A stretch of 64,000 bases of DNA, taken from positions 1-64,000 of the forward strand of contig NZ_BOPA01000040.1 in NCBI RefSeq assembly GCF_016863515.1, given 5' to 3'. A program made the translations under genes and the position numbers. Within the stretch, counting starts at the first letter, position 1; each line of letters starts with the position of its first letter. Below are positions 33,253 to 42,646 of this stretch, one piece after another. This DNA comes from Micromonospora gifhornensis. Its GTDB lineage: Bacteria; Actinomycetota; Actinomycetes; Mycobacteriales; Micromonosporaceae. The notes under the pieces are model-generated. The model made no database searches. It saw nothing but the letters and a program-made list of their open reading frames with translations, and was not told the DNA's origin.

Positions 33253-35799
33253 GTGAACACCAGTCCCGCCTTCGCCCTCACCGTGACGGCCAGTGCCCCT
33301 GCCCCGCCTGCGCCGTCGCCCACTCCCCCACTATTGCCGGGACCGTCGCAGTGGCTGCTCGACACCGCCACCACGGCGGTCGGCTGGTGCCGGGACCGGC
33401 CGTGGCTCGCGCTCGTCGCCGCGGTGGCCGTCGCCGGCGGGTACGCCGTCCACACCGCGGTGGCTCACCGCCGGCACACCCGAATGACCCGCCACGCGTG
33501 CCTGGTCACCATCAGCCCACCGCCGCAGGTCGACCCGCACGGCGCCGCCACCGTGTGGGCCACCCTCGCCGAGATCCTGCGCACCAGCTGGCGTCTCCGC
33601 CTCCGCAGCGGCCGCCCCCACATCGCCGTCGAGTACCGGTGGCGGGGTCGGGAACTGACCATCGCGCTCTGGGTGCCGGCCACCATCGCCCGCGGCCCGA
33701 TCCAGGCCGCGATCCGCGGCGCCTGGCCCGGCGCGACATGCACCGTCACCGACGCCGACCCGCCGCTGCCCCGCGACGGCCTCACCGTCGGCGGCGCACT
33801 CACCCCCACCCTGCCCGCCTGGTATGCCCTGCACACTGATCACGCCAACGATCCGATGCGGACCCTGATCGCCGCCGCCTCCGGGCTACGCGCCGACGAG
33901 TCGGCCTGCGTGCAGGTCCTGGCCCGACCCGCCACGCACCGGCAGGTACGCCGGCTGCGTCGCGGCGTCCAAGGGCTGCGCACCGGGCGGGCGCCACGCG
34001 ATGTGCTCGACCCGGCCACCTGGCTACGTGCCGCCCTCGACCTCGTCACGGAACTGGCCGGCGCCGGCCGGCGCACCCACTCGACCGCCCGGTACACGCC
34101 GCTGGCGGGTGGGGATCCGCAGCGTGAGCGTGACGGCCGCGCCGGGGTGGACAAACTCACCGGCACCGCGTGGGAGGTGGCGCTGCGTTTCGGCGTCACC
34201 CTCACCGACACCCGCGGCAGCACCCCCGACACCCTCCGGCCCCGGCTGGGCACCCTCGCCGCAGGTATCGCCACAGCGTACGGCGTGTGGACCGGACGCA
34301 ACCGGCTACGCCGGCTGCCCCTGCGGCATCCCGCCCAGGTGCTGGCCACCCGCCGGCTACGCCGCGGGTTCCTGCTGTCCACCGCCGAACTGGCCACGAT
34401 CGCGGCACTGCCCCAGGACATCGCCGTACCCGGTCTGGACCGGGCCCGCGCCACACCGATGCCCGCCCCAGTCGCCGTCGCCTCCGGCGGACGCGGCACG
34501 AAAGTCCTCGGCCGCGCCGACGTCGGCGGCCACTCCGTCGCCCTGCACCTCACCGACGCCCGCCAGCACCTGCACGTCCTCGGCTCCACCGGCTCCGGCA
34601 AATCCACCCTGCTGATGAACATGATCCTCGACGACATCCACGCCCGCCGCGGTGTCATCGTCATCGACCCCAAAGGCGACCTGATCCTCGACCTGCTCGA
34701 CCGCATCCCGACCCGACACGCCAACCGGCTGACGATCATCGACCCGGACCAGCCGGCCGGCACCACCCTCAACCCGCTGCAGGGCGACGACCACGACCTG
34801 GTCGTGGACAACATCGTGTCCATCTTCGGGCGGATCTTCGCCAAACACTGGGGGCCGCGCATCGACGACACCCTGCGGGTGGCGTGCCTGACGCTGCTCC
34901 GCAAGGCCAACGCCACCCTGACGCTGATCCCGCCGCTGCTCAACGACAAGAAATTCCGCTACACCTTCACCCAGGAACTCGACGACCCCGAAGGACTGCG
35001 CGGCTACTGGGAATGGTTCGAATCCACCCCACCGCCGCTGCGCGCACAGGTGATCGGCCCGGTGCTGTCACGACTGCGGGCCTTCCTGCTGCGCGACTTC
35101 GTCCGCCGCACCCTCGGCGCCCCGCGATCAAGTTTCGACATGCGTCGCGTTCTCGACGGCGGCATCCTGCTGGCCCGACTACCCAAGGGCCAGATCGGCG
35201 AAGAGACCGCCCGGCTGATGGGCAGCTTCGTCCTCGCCTCCGCCTGGCAGACCGCCACCGGCCGCGCCCGACTCCCCGAACCACAACGGCGCGACTCGTT
35301 CGCCTACATCGACGAAGCCCACAACTTCCTGAACCTGCCCGGCTCAGTCGGCGACATGCTCGCCGAAGCCCGCGGCTACCACTTCGGTCTCGTCCTGGCC
35401 CACCAGAACCTGACACAGATGCCCCGGGAAACCCAGCTGGCCATCTCCGCCAACGCCCGCAACAAGGTCTTCTTCTCATGCGCCCCCGAAGACGCCCACC
35501 AACTGGCCCGACACACCATGCCGGAGCTCACCGAACACGACCTGTCGCACCTGGACGCCTACCGGGCGGCATGCCGCCTCGTCGTCGGAAACCGGGAAAC
35601 TGCGGCGTTCACGCTACGCACCAACCCACCACGACCCGTCGTCGGTGAAACCACCGCCCTGCGCCAGGCCGCCGCCAACACGAGGGCCGGTACCGGCGGG
35701 AACCGGTCGGCGATCGCCCAACTCGCCGGCGTAGCCGACCGCGACGGCGACGCCCCCGACCCGGGCAACCCCACAGCCGGCCCATCGCACACCGCCTGA
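33253..35799 (+). CDS. VirD4/TraG-type coupling ATPase
   Basis: 848 aa. Two hydrophobic segments near the N-terminus (about 30-65) precede a large cytoplasmic part. Walker A is HVLGSTGSGKSTLLMNMIL (near residue 447), then GVIVIDPKGDLILDLLD; Walker B is FAYIDEAHNFLNLP (near 685), followed by GLVLAHQNLTQMP and the NKVFFSCAPEDA region. This is the type IV coupling protein layout that hands relaxase-bound DNA to the channel. GTG start at 33253 after GGAAGG. Ends with a Gly/Asp/Pro-rich tail. A terminator separates it from the VirB4 gene. Confidence 0.9.
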   Translation: MNTSPAFALTVTASAPAPPAPSPTPPLLPGPSQWLLDTATTAVGWCRDRPWLALVAAVAVAGGYAVHTAVAHRRHTRMTRHACLVTISPPPQVDPHGAATVWATLAEILRTSWRLRLRSGRPHIAVEYRWRGRELTIALWVPATIARGPIQAAIRGAWPGATCTVTDADPPLPRDGLTVGGALTPTLPAWYALHTDHANDPMRTLIAAASGLRADESACVQVLARPATHRQVRRLRRGVQGLRTGRAPRDVLDPATWLRAALDLVTELAGAGRRTHSTARYTPLAGGDPQRERDGRAGVDKLTGTAWEVALRFGVTLTDTRGSTPDTLRPRLGTLAAGIATAYGVWTGRNRLRRLPLRHPAQVLATRRLRRGFLLSTAELATIAALPQDIAVPGLDRARATPMPAPVAVASGGRGTKVLGRADVGGHSVALHLTDARQHLHVLGSTGSGKSTLLMNMILDDIHARRGVIVIDPKGDLILDLLDRIPTRHANRLTIIDPDQPAGTTLNPLQGDDHDLVVDNIVSIFGRIFAKHWGPRIDDTLRVACLTLLRKANATLTLIPPLLNDKKFRYTFTQELDDPEGLRGYWEWFESTPPPLRAQVIGPVLSRLRAFLLRDFVRRTLGAPRSSFDMRRVLDGGILLARLPKGQIGEETARLMGSFVLASAWQTATGRARLPEPQRRDSFAYIDEAHNFLNLPGSVGDMLAEARGYHFGLVLAHQNLTQMPRETQLAISANARNKVFFSCAPEDAHQLARHTMPELTEHDLSHLDAYRAACRLVVGNRETAAFTLRTNPPRPVVGETTALRQAAANTRAGTGGNRSAIAQLAGVADRDGDAPDPGNPTAGPSHTA

Positions 35800-36110
35800 C
35801 CCAGCCGGCGCATCCCGACAGCGCTCGCCGTCATTCCCGTCTCCGCACCGCCCTCGGCGCTGCGGACACGCCCAGCAGCAGGAACCGGGCGTACCCCAGC
35901 AGTCCCGGGTCAAGCCGTCCAGAGACACCGACCGCCATCGACCGATCACCAGGCCGACATGCCACGACGGCACCGCGACGATCCCGTCAGCCCGCGCCGG
36001 TCCAGCCCAGACCCGGCCACCGCACCAGACAGTGACCCGGCCGACGCCCGGCGCCGTACTGCCGAGGCCCGGCCGACCCCCTGCACCCAACACCCCAGCT
36101 AGGAGCCGTC
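35800..36110. other. Gap with terminator-like hairpin and a CACCCAACA site
   Basis: 311 bp between the coupling-protein stop and the Replic_Relax start. An imperfect 11-bp hairpin (35842-35866, TCCGCACCGCC with GGCGCTGCGGA around CTC) follows the coupling protein gene. CACCCAACA at 36084-36092 lies 19 nt before the next ATG, close to its ribosome binding site AGGAG. No gene is supported here. Confidence 0.5.
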
Positions 36111-37085
36111 ATGACCGCCAACCCTCAATCCCGACACTTCCCCCACGGGGAACCCTCGTCGGGGGACACGCCACTGGTCGTGCTCCGCCCGATCACCCCC
36201 CGCCACGCCACCCACACCCTCATCGCCGTCTCCCACCGCCTACGGCCCCGCGACTACACCATCGCCTCACTCCTCGACGAACACACCACCCTCACCACCG
36301 AACACCTCACCTCCCTGCTGTTCACCAACCCCACCACCTGCCGACACCGCCTCCACCTACTACGCCGCCTCCACTTCATCGACCGATTCATCCGCAACCG
36401 ACCCGGCGCCCCCAACCCCGTGTGCTGGCTACCCGGCCTCCTCTCCGCCCGCTACACCGCCCTCGCGCGCGGCGAGAACCCACCCACCGCCCGAGCACTG
36501 CGCGAACGACAAGACCGCATCTACTCCAGCCCCACCCTCAACCACCTCCTCGCCGTCAACACCCTGTTCGTCTCCCTGCTCACCCACGCCCGCCACCACC
36601 CGGGCACCGCACTGACCCGCTGGTGGTCCGAACGCACCACCACCGCCGCGTTCGGCCACCGCATCAAACCCGACGGCCACGGCGTCTGGACCGACGGCAA
36701 CCAGGAAACCGGGTTCTTCCTCGAACTCGACCGCGGCACCGAACCCATCCGACGCCTCGTCGACAAACTCGCCTCCCACCGCAAGCTGCGCGCCGAAGGC
36801 GGCCCGCACTACCCCATCCTGTTCGTCCTGCCCAGCCGGCTACGCGAACAGAACCTGCACCGCAAACTCGCCGAACGCCCCGAACCCACCCTCACCATCG
36901 CCACCACCTCAGCCGCATCCGGACCCCACCCGGCCGGACCGGTATGGCGACTCGCCGGCAACGGACGCCACCGACTCACCCTCGCCGACCTCCCCAGCAA
37001 CCACGGCCACCCCGGCCCCCTCACCCCCGGACCACCCCACCCAGACGATCACCCCCTCCGCCTGGCCCTCGACGCCGTCGGCTGA
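36111..37085 (+). CDS. Replication-relaxation (Replic_Relax) family protein
   Basis: 324 aa. The N-terminal winged-helix pattern RPRDYTIASLLDEHTTLTTEHLTSLLF followed by RHRLHLLRRLHFIDRF is typical of Replic_Relax proteins (split here for length: RPRDYTIASLLDEH, LTTEHLTSLLF). The middle has ALTRWWSERTTTAAFGHRI and the Asp/Glu-rich ETGFFLELDRGTEPIRRLVD, a nuclease-like core. Members are encoded on actinobacterial plasmids and conjugative elements and are thought to act in DNA processing. AGGAG precedes the ATG; a CACCCAACA motif overlaps the promoter area. It is the best relaxase/initiator candidate of the element. Confidence 0.75.
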   Translation: MTANPQSRHFPHGEPSSGDTPLVVLRPITPRHATHTLIAVSHRLRPRDYTIASLLDEHTTLTTEHLTSLLFTNPTTCRHRLHLLRRLHFIDRFIRNRPGAPNPVCWLPGLLSARYTALARGENPPTARALRERQDRIYSSPTLNHLLAVNTLFVSLLTHARHHPGTALTRWWSERTTTAAFGHRIKPDGHGVWTDGNQETGFFLELDRGTEPIRRLVDKLASHRKLRAEGGPHYPILFVLPSRLREQNLHRKLAERPEPTLTIATTSAASGPHPAGPVWRLAGNGRHRLTLADLPSNHGHPGPLTPGPPHPDDHPLRLALDAVG

Positions 37086-37379
37086 CACCCGTCCACATCG
37101 CGCATGGGAGAGCACGACCAAGACGAAGCCGTTCAGGACGGTGACACCGCCGGCATCGTCATCCGATGGAAGCAAACGGAGCCGCTGCGTCCGGCTCGAC
37201 AACTGCGGCTGCCATCACTGCCGAGGCCACCAGCAGCGCCGTGCGGCCAACCCCACCACCCGAGCAGCCCCGCGTGTGACGGGCTGCTTCGGGGGTCGGT
37301 CGATCACCTCCGCACGCCCGCACCGCTGTTGGTCATTCCATGCCGGAGAGGTGACACCACCGTCGAAAACTGATGGTGG
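37086..37379. other. Convergent intergenic gap, nothing clear
   Basis: 294 bp between the Replic_Relax stop and the CHAT gene stop (convergent). ACCACC (37355) and GGTGGT (37374) could form a weak hairpin beside the CHAT stop. The short open frames (37104-37373, 37141-37482) have poor amino acid composition and no ribosome binding site. Confidence 0.4.
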
Positions 37380-39554
37380 TCAGGAAATCATCCCACCAAG
37401 ACGGCGGAGGCGGATCAGCTCAAGCGTGGCCGGATCGCCTGCGAACAGTGCCCACGCTGACCAATCCCAGCCCTGCATGTAGAGGCCTTTGCGGGCCTCG
37501 GCGAGGCATGCCTCTAGTGGGTAACCATCCATGAATGCCTGGTAAAACTCCTGAGCAAAGCGCAGGGCTGCGTTGTCCAGGACGCCGCGGGTCGTGGCGA
37601 CGACGGCCGGAACGCCCTGCCGGATGATGCTCTGACACATCCCGAAAGTTGCCCGGTCGGCGGAGCCCGGGTTGACGCCTGTATTGCAGCCGTTCAACAC
37701 AGCGAGGACCACGCCGGAATCCCACAGTTGGACGGCGAGTTTGTCGGCCGTCAGCAGGAAGGGTTCGCCGGTGCCGTCGTTGAGGATCAGCGCGGCAAGG
37801 CCCTCGGTTTGATCGGCCATGCTGTGGCCGGTGTAATGAAGGACGTGCGGGCGGACACGAAGCAAGCTCTCCCGCAGGTCACGTTCGGTGGCGTCCTCGA
37901 TAGTCGTAATCGATGCCCAGCCCTGTTGCTCGGCCTCGGCAAAGCTCTCGCGCAGTAGACGCAACTCCTGCCGGGCACCGGGCAACGGCGCCACGCCAGG
38001 CGGCTGCGCATGCACCGCTAGAACCCGCAGAGTCGTGCCGACCGGGCGTGGCGCAATGTTGATCGTGTCGTTCACTCGGCGGACGACGGAGAGCTTCAGG
38101 GTGAGACCGGCCATGATCCGAAGGGCGGGAATTCGCAGGCACTCCCACGGCAGGTCGGTCAGTTCGGCGATATCGGAGGAGATGGTGAGCCGCAGGCGTT
38201 TGCTGCCAGTCAGGGCGTCGAGGAACCGCGACGTCGCACCGGCATCCGAGCCTATGGTCTGCTGCCACAGGGCCTCACCGATGTGCTCCACCGTCGCGGT
38301 CGCGTCCAGCAGGCGCGCCGAATCCCGGATTGTCGTGCTCGGGCGCAGGAGGATAGCTGGCGCAGACGCATACGCGCCGAGCAGGGTGGCGACCGCGCGC
38401 CGGAACTCCTGGACGTCAATTTCTACCGGCCAGGCATGATCGTCCGAATCTGTGATCAGCCGCGCAATGCCCTGCCAGCGCGGCCGGTCGTGTTGTTGCG
38501 CGGCGCGAGTTTCGTCAGATGGGTCCAGGCGCAGTTCGATGTTGGCGTATGGGTCCCACTCCACTCTCGGCCGGGCCGGCGGCGAGCCGCCCTCCTTGGT
38601 GCCCACCACACGGGACAGCTGGTCGTCATAGATCGTGCGGAAGTGCGGACGGATGCGTAGGAACTCGCTGAGCCGCTCGTCACTCTCGTAGGCGAGCCAG
38701 GCATCTGACGGTGCTTCCACGTCGGTGTCGCCGAGGATTCTTGCTTCGAGTTGGCGCAGCCGCCGGATGCCACCGGGTGTGCGGACGCGTTCCATCAGGT
38801 CTGGCCAACCGAGTTCGAGCATGCGGACCTTGGCGAAACGGCGGCGCCGGACGAGGTCGAGGGCGACGTCGAGGCGCGCCTTCACGTACACATCGAAGTC
38901 CTCATCGCGGGCTCTGGCAGCATCTAGCATAGTTTGCGCAGCTTTGTGATATGAGTCCGGATCCTCGCTGTAAGCCGGAAAGGTGGCGGGGTGTGGGGAC
39001 AGCACGGCGATGTCGGCGCGGAGGTACTCCAGGGGCACCTGGGAGATGCGGGGCGAGCCGGACAGCAGCAGCCGCCACCGGTCACTGCCGAGAGATCCGC
39101 TCGGATCACGATCGCGGACCAGCGCTGGTCGCTCGTCAAGGTCGTGGGGTGCCTGCTGAGCGTCGAGCCACTTGTCGATGGCTTCGATCTGCGTCAAGTA
39201 GTCGTCCCGGTGGGTGGCCTGCCGCACGATCTCCGCGAGATGCTGGTCGTCGTGCCATAGTTGGAGCACCCGGCCGAAGAAGTGGAGGTGAAGCCAGCCG
39301 GCGGAGGTGGTTCCTATCTGGTCGCCGACGGTCTGCACGATGTAGGTGAACGGTCCATCCCTGCTGACGATTGAGCCTGCGACGGCGTGCGCGTCGGCGA
39401 AGCGCAGCAGGATTTCCACGACCCGTCCGGTCATATTGCTCGTCGTTAGCCGACCGACGAGTGCCGTCGGATCCTCCTCAAGAGCGGGGTCGGTCGCGAT
39501 CATCTGCACGATGTGGTGCCAGAGTTGGACGGATGCGACCGGCGTTGTGGTCAT
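37380..39554 (-). CDS. CHAT-domain protease
   Basis: 724 aa. The C-terminal ~230 residues form a CHAT (caspase-HetF-associated) domain: catalytic His in VLHYTGHSM near residue 576 and catalytic Cys in AVLNGCNTG near 622, followed by SIIRQGVPAVVATTRGV and a last WALFAGDP strand. The long N-terminal region starts with an EAD-like helical bundle (about 1-90: LWHHIVQMIATDPALEED, VVEILLRFADAHAVAGS), comparable to effector-associated domains; the middle is unassigned. ATG at 39554 overlaps the KAP gene stop (ATGA). A protease effector triggered by the KAP NTPase is a reasonable inference. Confidence 0.85.
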   Translation of the reverse strand: MTTTPVASVQLWHHIVQMIATDPALEEDPTALVGRLTTSNMTGRVVEILLRFADAHAVAGSIVSRDGPFTYIVQTVGDQIGTTSAGWLHLHFFGRVLQLWHDDQHLAEIVRQATHRDDYLTQIEAIDKWLDAQQAPHDLDERPALVRDRDPSGSLGSDRWRLLLSGSPRISQVPLEYLRADIAVLSPHPATFPAYSEDPDSYHKAAQTMLDAARARDEDFDVYVKARLDVALDLVRRRRFAKVRMLELGWPDLMERVRTPGGIRRLRQLEARILGDTDVEAPSDAWLAYESDERLSEFLRIRPHFRTIYDDQLSRVVGTKEGGSPPARPRVEWDPYANIELRLDPSDETRAAQQHDRPRWQGIARLITDSDDHAWPVEIDVQEFRRAVATLLGAYASAPAILLRPSTTIRDSARLLDATATVEHIGEALWQQTIGSDAGATSRFLDALTGSKRLRLTISSDIAELTDLPWECLRIPALRIMAGLTLKLSVVRRVNDTINIAPRPVGTTLRVLAVHAQPPGVAPLPGARQELRLLRESFAEAEQQGWASITTIEDATERDLRESLLRVRPHVLHYTGHSMADQTEGLAALILNDGTGEPFLLTADKLAVQLWDSGVVLAVLNGCNTGVNPGSADRATFGMCQSIIRQGVPAVVATTRGVLDNAALRFAQEFYQAFMDGYPLEACLAEARKGLYMQGWDWSAWALFAGDPATLELIRLRRLGGMIS

Positions 39555-40672
39555 GCGCTCTCGCCGTCTTTCCCCGTCTGCTCGCGTCCGAAGCCGAACG
39601 CAAGAAGGTCGCACTGCTGCTTGAGGCGGCGCGGGTTGCCGCGGGTCGCGATGTCAATGAGATCGGCAGCGCCTACCCACTCCGGGAACTGGGCTGCGAT
39701 GAACCGGCCGGACGAGGGCTCACGCACGGCGGAAACGGCCACTCCCAGCTGGATCACTTTTTCGAGATACATCCGGGCGTCCACCTGCTGCATGTCGGTG
39801 GGCCCGCCGACTCGGGAGCTGAGGCCTCGGTAGAGGACGACTTGATCGACGGCCACTATGAACAGGCAGTTGGCTTCGACGTCTGCGCTCTCGGAGAGGA
39901 AGATCTTGAGGGTCTCAAGGACGTCGAAGGCGACCTCGGGCAGGCACCGGTCGAGATCGTCGATCAGCACGACGGTCCGGGGGTTGCTCGCCATCCGGAA
40001 GAGCTCCCGGATACCCTGCCGCAACTCCTCCACTGTGGCGACGCTGCGGTCTGCGGCGCTCTCCGCGGTCGGGTCCGGGCCCTTGCCAAGCAAGCCGCGT
40101 AGTGGCCCCAGCGGGCTCGCTGCGGATGCCGCGAGATCCAGGACGACACTGGCCAAGGTGGACAAACGCCGGGCGGAGTCGGCGTCCGCGGCTGCTCGGT
40201 TGGCGACCGCAGTTGCTCGGCCGAGCGTGGCCATCAGCCGCTCGAAGTCCTCGCCGCGCTGTTCCTTTTGGCTCTTGCTGCTGGTATCGGGAAAGACTTC
40301 GCCGAGTAGGAAGCTGCGCAGCCGGGCCGGCAGGGATCGTGCTGAATCACGGGTGGCATCGGCATCGACTGGGACGTCGTAGACAGATCGGGCGATCGTC
40401 TCTAGCAGCGCGCGCCAGACGGCGTCCGCCGAGACGTACGGCCAGGCCGAGAACTCGATGAACCGACTGTCCTGCCAGCCGTCCTGCTGCTCGAGGTAGT
40501 GGCCGACAAGCTTGGCCAGCGTGGTCTTGCCCTCACCCCAGGCGCCGTAGATGCCGAGTGTAAAGGGCAACGGCCGTCGGGCCACGCGCTGGGCGAGCCG
40601 TTTCGCGTCGCCGGACATCGCGAGGAGATCCTCGCGCGGATCGGAGATCGGCGTGTCGCTGGCGTCAGGCAC
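39551..40672 (-). CDS. KAP family P-loop NTPase
   Basis: 373 aa. Walker A IYGAWGEGKTTLAKLV (residues 42-57) and Walker B TVVLIDDLDRCLPEVAFDVL (about 234-253) are the KAP signature, with FIEFSAWPY between them. A hydrophobic stretch near 170-196 may correspond to the membrane insertion seen in many KAP proteins. GTG start at 40672, 8 nt inside the upstream membrane-protein gene. KAP ATPases act as STAND-like signalling switches in conflict systems; here it would link a membrane partner with the CHAT protease. Confidence 0.9.
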   Translation of the reverse strand: MPDASDTPISDPREDLLAMSGDAKRLAQRVARRPLPFTLGIYGAWGEGKTTLAKLVGHYLEQQDGWQDSRFIEFSAWPYVSADAVWRALLETIARSVYDVPVDADATRDSARSLPARLRSFLLGEVFPDTSSKSQKEQRGEDFERLMATLGRATAVANRAAADADSARRLSTLASVVLDLAASAASPLGPLRGLLGKGPDPTAESAADRSVATVEELRQGIRELFRMASNPRTVVLIDDLDRCLPEVAFDVLETLKIFLSESADVEANCLFIVAVDQVVLYRGLSSRVGGPTDMQQVDARMYLEKVIQLGVAVSAVREPSSGRFIAAQFPEWVGAADLIDIATRGNPRRLKQQCDLLAFGFGREQTGKDGESA

Positions 40673-41360
40673 GAGACCTCCCCGCGACGATCACCCAACC
40701 GAGCAGGAGCAGTGCCACGAAGGCTGCTGCGAGAATCCAACCCACTGTCACGGCCAGCATGAACGCAATGAGCATTAGTGCGCTGGTGCCCAGCACGATC
40801 CACGTGTGAACTAACCGCGGCCGGTTCCGCGACATCAGCCGCACCAGTCCAACGATGATGAGCATGAGACTGGTTAGCGTGGCCCACGCCACCACGGAGG
40901 CGGCCGCGCGGGTGAGTTTTTCGAGATACCGCAGGCGGTCGGCGGCGCTCTTCTCGCTCTTTCTTACCTTTTCCGTTGCGATCCGCACCTCGCGCTCGGC
41001 TATCGACTGGGCGGTGACCGCTGCATCGATTTCTGTCCGCAGCGCATGCAGCAGCGCTTCGCGGTCCGCGATGCCTTTGTGGAGCTTCACGGCCTCCTGC
41101 TTGCTCGCGGTGCCCAACGCGACCCGGTCAGCCACCTGCGCGACGCGTTGTTGTGCCACTTTGGATTCCAGCGCTCTGCGGAACGATCTCACCGCGTCGA
41201 CGTCTTGCTGCGCGCTCAGGAGCCTGTGACCGGTCGCGGTGGTGGCCATAGCCGGACCTTCCTGGCCCCACGGCGGGTCGAGCCGCGGGGCCACCGCCGC
41301 CCCGGCCACGTAGGCCAGCACTGCAAGGGTCACGGCCAGTCCCGCATCGAGCCGGCTCAT
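40665..41360 (-). CDS. Membrane protein with central coiled coil, KAP/CHAT operon
   Basis: 231 aa. One N-terminal helix (LAVTLAVLAYVAGAAVAP), a long charged coiled coil (about 45-135; KVAQQRVAQVADRVALG, SIAEREVRIATEKVRKSEK), then three hydrophobic helices near 140-225 ending LLLLGWVIVAGRSRA. No enzyme motif. First gene of the three-gene operon, overlapping KAP. Start uncertain: ATG 41360 or GTG 41399, neither with a strong ribosome binding site. Likely sensor or membrane anchor of the system; inference from position and topology. Confidence 0.65.
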   Translation of the reverse strand: MSRLDAGLAVTLAVLAYVAGAAVAPRLDPPWGQEGPAMATTATGHRLLSAQQDVDAVRSFRRALESKVAQQRVAQVADRVALGTASKQEAVKLHKGIADREALLHALRTEIDAAVTAQSIAEREVRIATEKVRKSEKSAADRLRYLEKLTRAAASVVAWATLTSLMLIIVGLVRLMSRNRPRLVHTWIVLGTSALMLIAFMLAVTVGWILAAAFVALLLLGWVIVAGRSRA

Positions 41361-41891
41361 TGCGCTCGGACGACCGTCCGGCAGGGCTGCCTGTGACACG
41401 GAAACAGGCTACTGGCACCCCGCGCAATAACCCGCACTCCGAACGGATGCTGCAGATGACCGCTTCGCCCTATTGGCGAGCACTCCAGAGGGGTTGGTCG
41501 AGGACACCAAGCTAGACCGGTCTGTACACGCGGCGTGCCCAACAACGCCGCCCGGCAGGATGGCTCGCGCTCGGGCGGATCCACAGGCCGGTGGCCTGTT
41601 GGGTGGTCGGGCTACGGTGAGGGCTCAATTTCATTGAACCCCTTTATGCACCACCTTCCGGGCCTTGCCGCCCACGACCGCGATCGCTTCCGCCCACCCG
41701 CCTCTTGGCCGGTCGGCCTGCGTCGCCCGTAGGCGCCTCGCTCATTCAACACCACCACATCGCGCCCTCCCGCCGCTCGCCGCAGGCATGTCCTGTGTGC
41801 CGCTGACCGTCTCGCGGTCGCCTCACCTCTCCATCTCCACTGTGCCGCTATCGGCATGCCGTCTCTCGCTACGCCTTCGTGAGGAGGAACT
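41361..41891. promoter_or_regulatory. Divergent promoter region with palindrome and TGTTGGGTG
   Basis: 531 bp between the KAP/CHAT operon (minus) and the small-gene block (plus). TGTTGGGTG is at 41597-41605. At 41621-41641 an inverted repeat GGGCTCAAT-TTC-ATTGAACCC (one mismatch, 9 bp arms) is less GC-rich than its surroundings and looks like a repressor operator. No coding sequence is supported. Both flanking transcripts probably start here. Confidence 0.5.
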
Positions 41892-42554
41892 GTGCCCAAC
41901 ACGTCCCTGACCATCGTGTGCCTGCCGCAGAGCACCCCTACCGACCAAATGGCCGCCAAGGCCGCAACCCGTGTCGCGGCCACGTCGCTGACCAGTCTCG
42001 GCGGCGCCGGGCATTTCATCACCGCCACCCGGCTACGGCGCGGCCGTCTGCTGCAGCCGTGGAAGGGCACCGCTGCCGGGGGTCCCGTCCGTTTCCTGGA
42101 CCTTGATGCGATGCGTGTGGCCGCGCACCGGGCTTTCTGGTACCGCTGGCGGGTCTGGAACTGGGTCGTCGCTGGCACACGGCCTGCCCAGCCGTACTGG
42201 ACTTTCCTGGACCGGCACCGCGCCGATCCAGGCCGGTATCCGATCGTCAAGGCGCAGCAGCACTATCTGGCGCAGCCTCGGATCGCCGCGATGCTCACCT
42301 ACAACGCGCTGCCGTCCAGGTCGACGTTCCTGCCCACCGGGCATGTGGAGGCATTGCAGGCCGGCGCGACCAGTTACGCCCACTACGGGTGGCTGTGCGC
42401 GGTGCCGGGGCAGCGCCTCATCGGTCTCAACGGCACCCACCTGGTGGCTGCCGGCGACCGCTACGCCACTCACCTGGCCTATCTGTCGCAGGCCAACGAG
42501 CGCATCGCGGCGCTGCATTCCCGCGACATTCTCGTCGCGCTCTGCACCCGCTGA
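41892..42554 (+). CDS. ICE hypothetical protein (220 aa)
   Basis: No family recognised. The sequence is soluble, rich in Trp/Tyr/His, with FWYRWRVWNWVVAGTRPA near residue 80 and LAYLSQANERIAALHSRDI near the C-terminus. GTG at 41892, preceded by GAGGAGGAAC, a strong ribosome binding site. First gene of the right-hand ICE block, downstream of the CACCCAACA-type promoter region. Followed by a perfect 12-bp hairpin. Confidence 0.6.
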   Translation: MPNTSLTIVCLPQSTPTDQMAAKAATRVAATSLTSLGGAGHFITATRLRRGRLLQPWKGTAAGGPVRFLDLDAMRVAAHRAFWYRWRVWNWVVAGTRPAQPYWTFLDRHRADPGRYPIVKAQQHYLAQPRIAAMLTYNALPSRSTFLPTGHVEALQAGATSYAHYGWLCAVPGQRLIGLNGTHLVAAGDRYATHLAYLSQANERIAALHSRDILVALCTR

Positions 42555-42574
42555 ACCCGCCGCACTTTCCCGCG

Positions 42575-42604
42575 CAGGCGAACCGGTCGACCCCGGTTCG
42601 CCTG
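42575..42604 (+). terminator. Perfect 12-bp intergenic hairpin
   Basis: CAGGCGAACCGG (42575-42586) pairs with CCGGTTCGCCTG (42593-42604) around a 6-nt loop. It lies 20 nt after a stop codon and 42 nt before the next start. No T tract. Terminator, attenuator or processing site. Confidence 0.55.
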
Positions 42605-42646
42605 CCGTCGTTTGCGACCCCATCCGTTCAGGAAGGAGAACTCTTC

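Noticed and set aside
34170..35648. 492-aa plus-strand frame inside the coupling-protein gene
   Set aside because: Arg/Pro/His-rich shadow of the VirD4-like gene, which has intact Walker motifs in its own frame.
36032..37144. 370-aa plus-strand frame overlapping the Replic_Relax gene
   Set aside because: Almost only Arg, Pro, His and Thr; a frame shadow of the GC-rich Replic_Relax gene.
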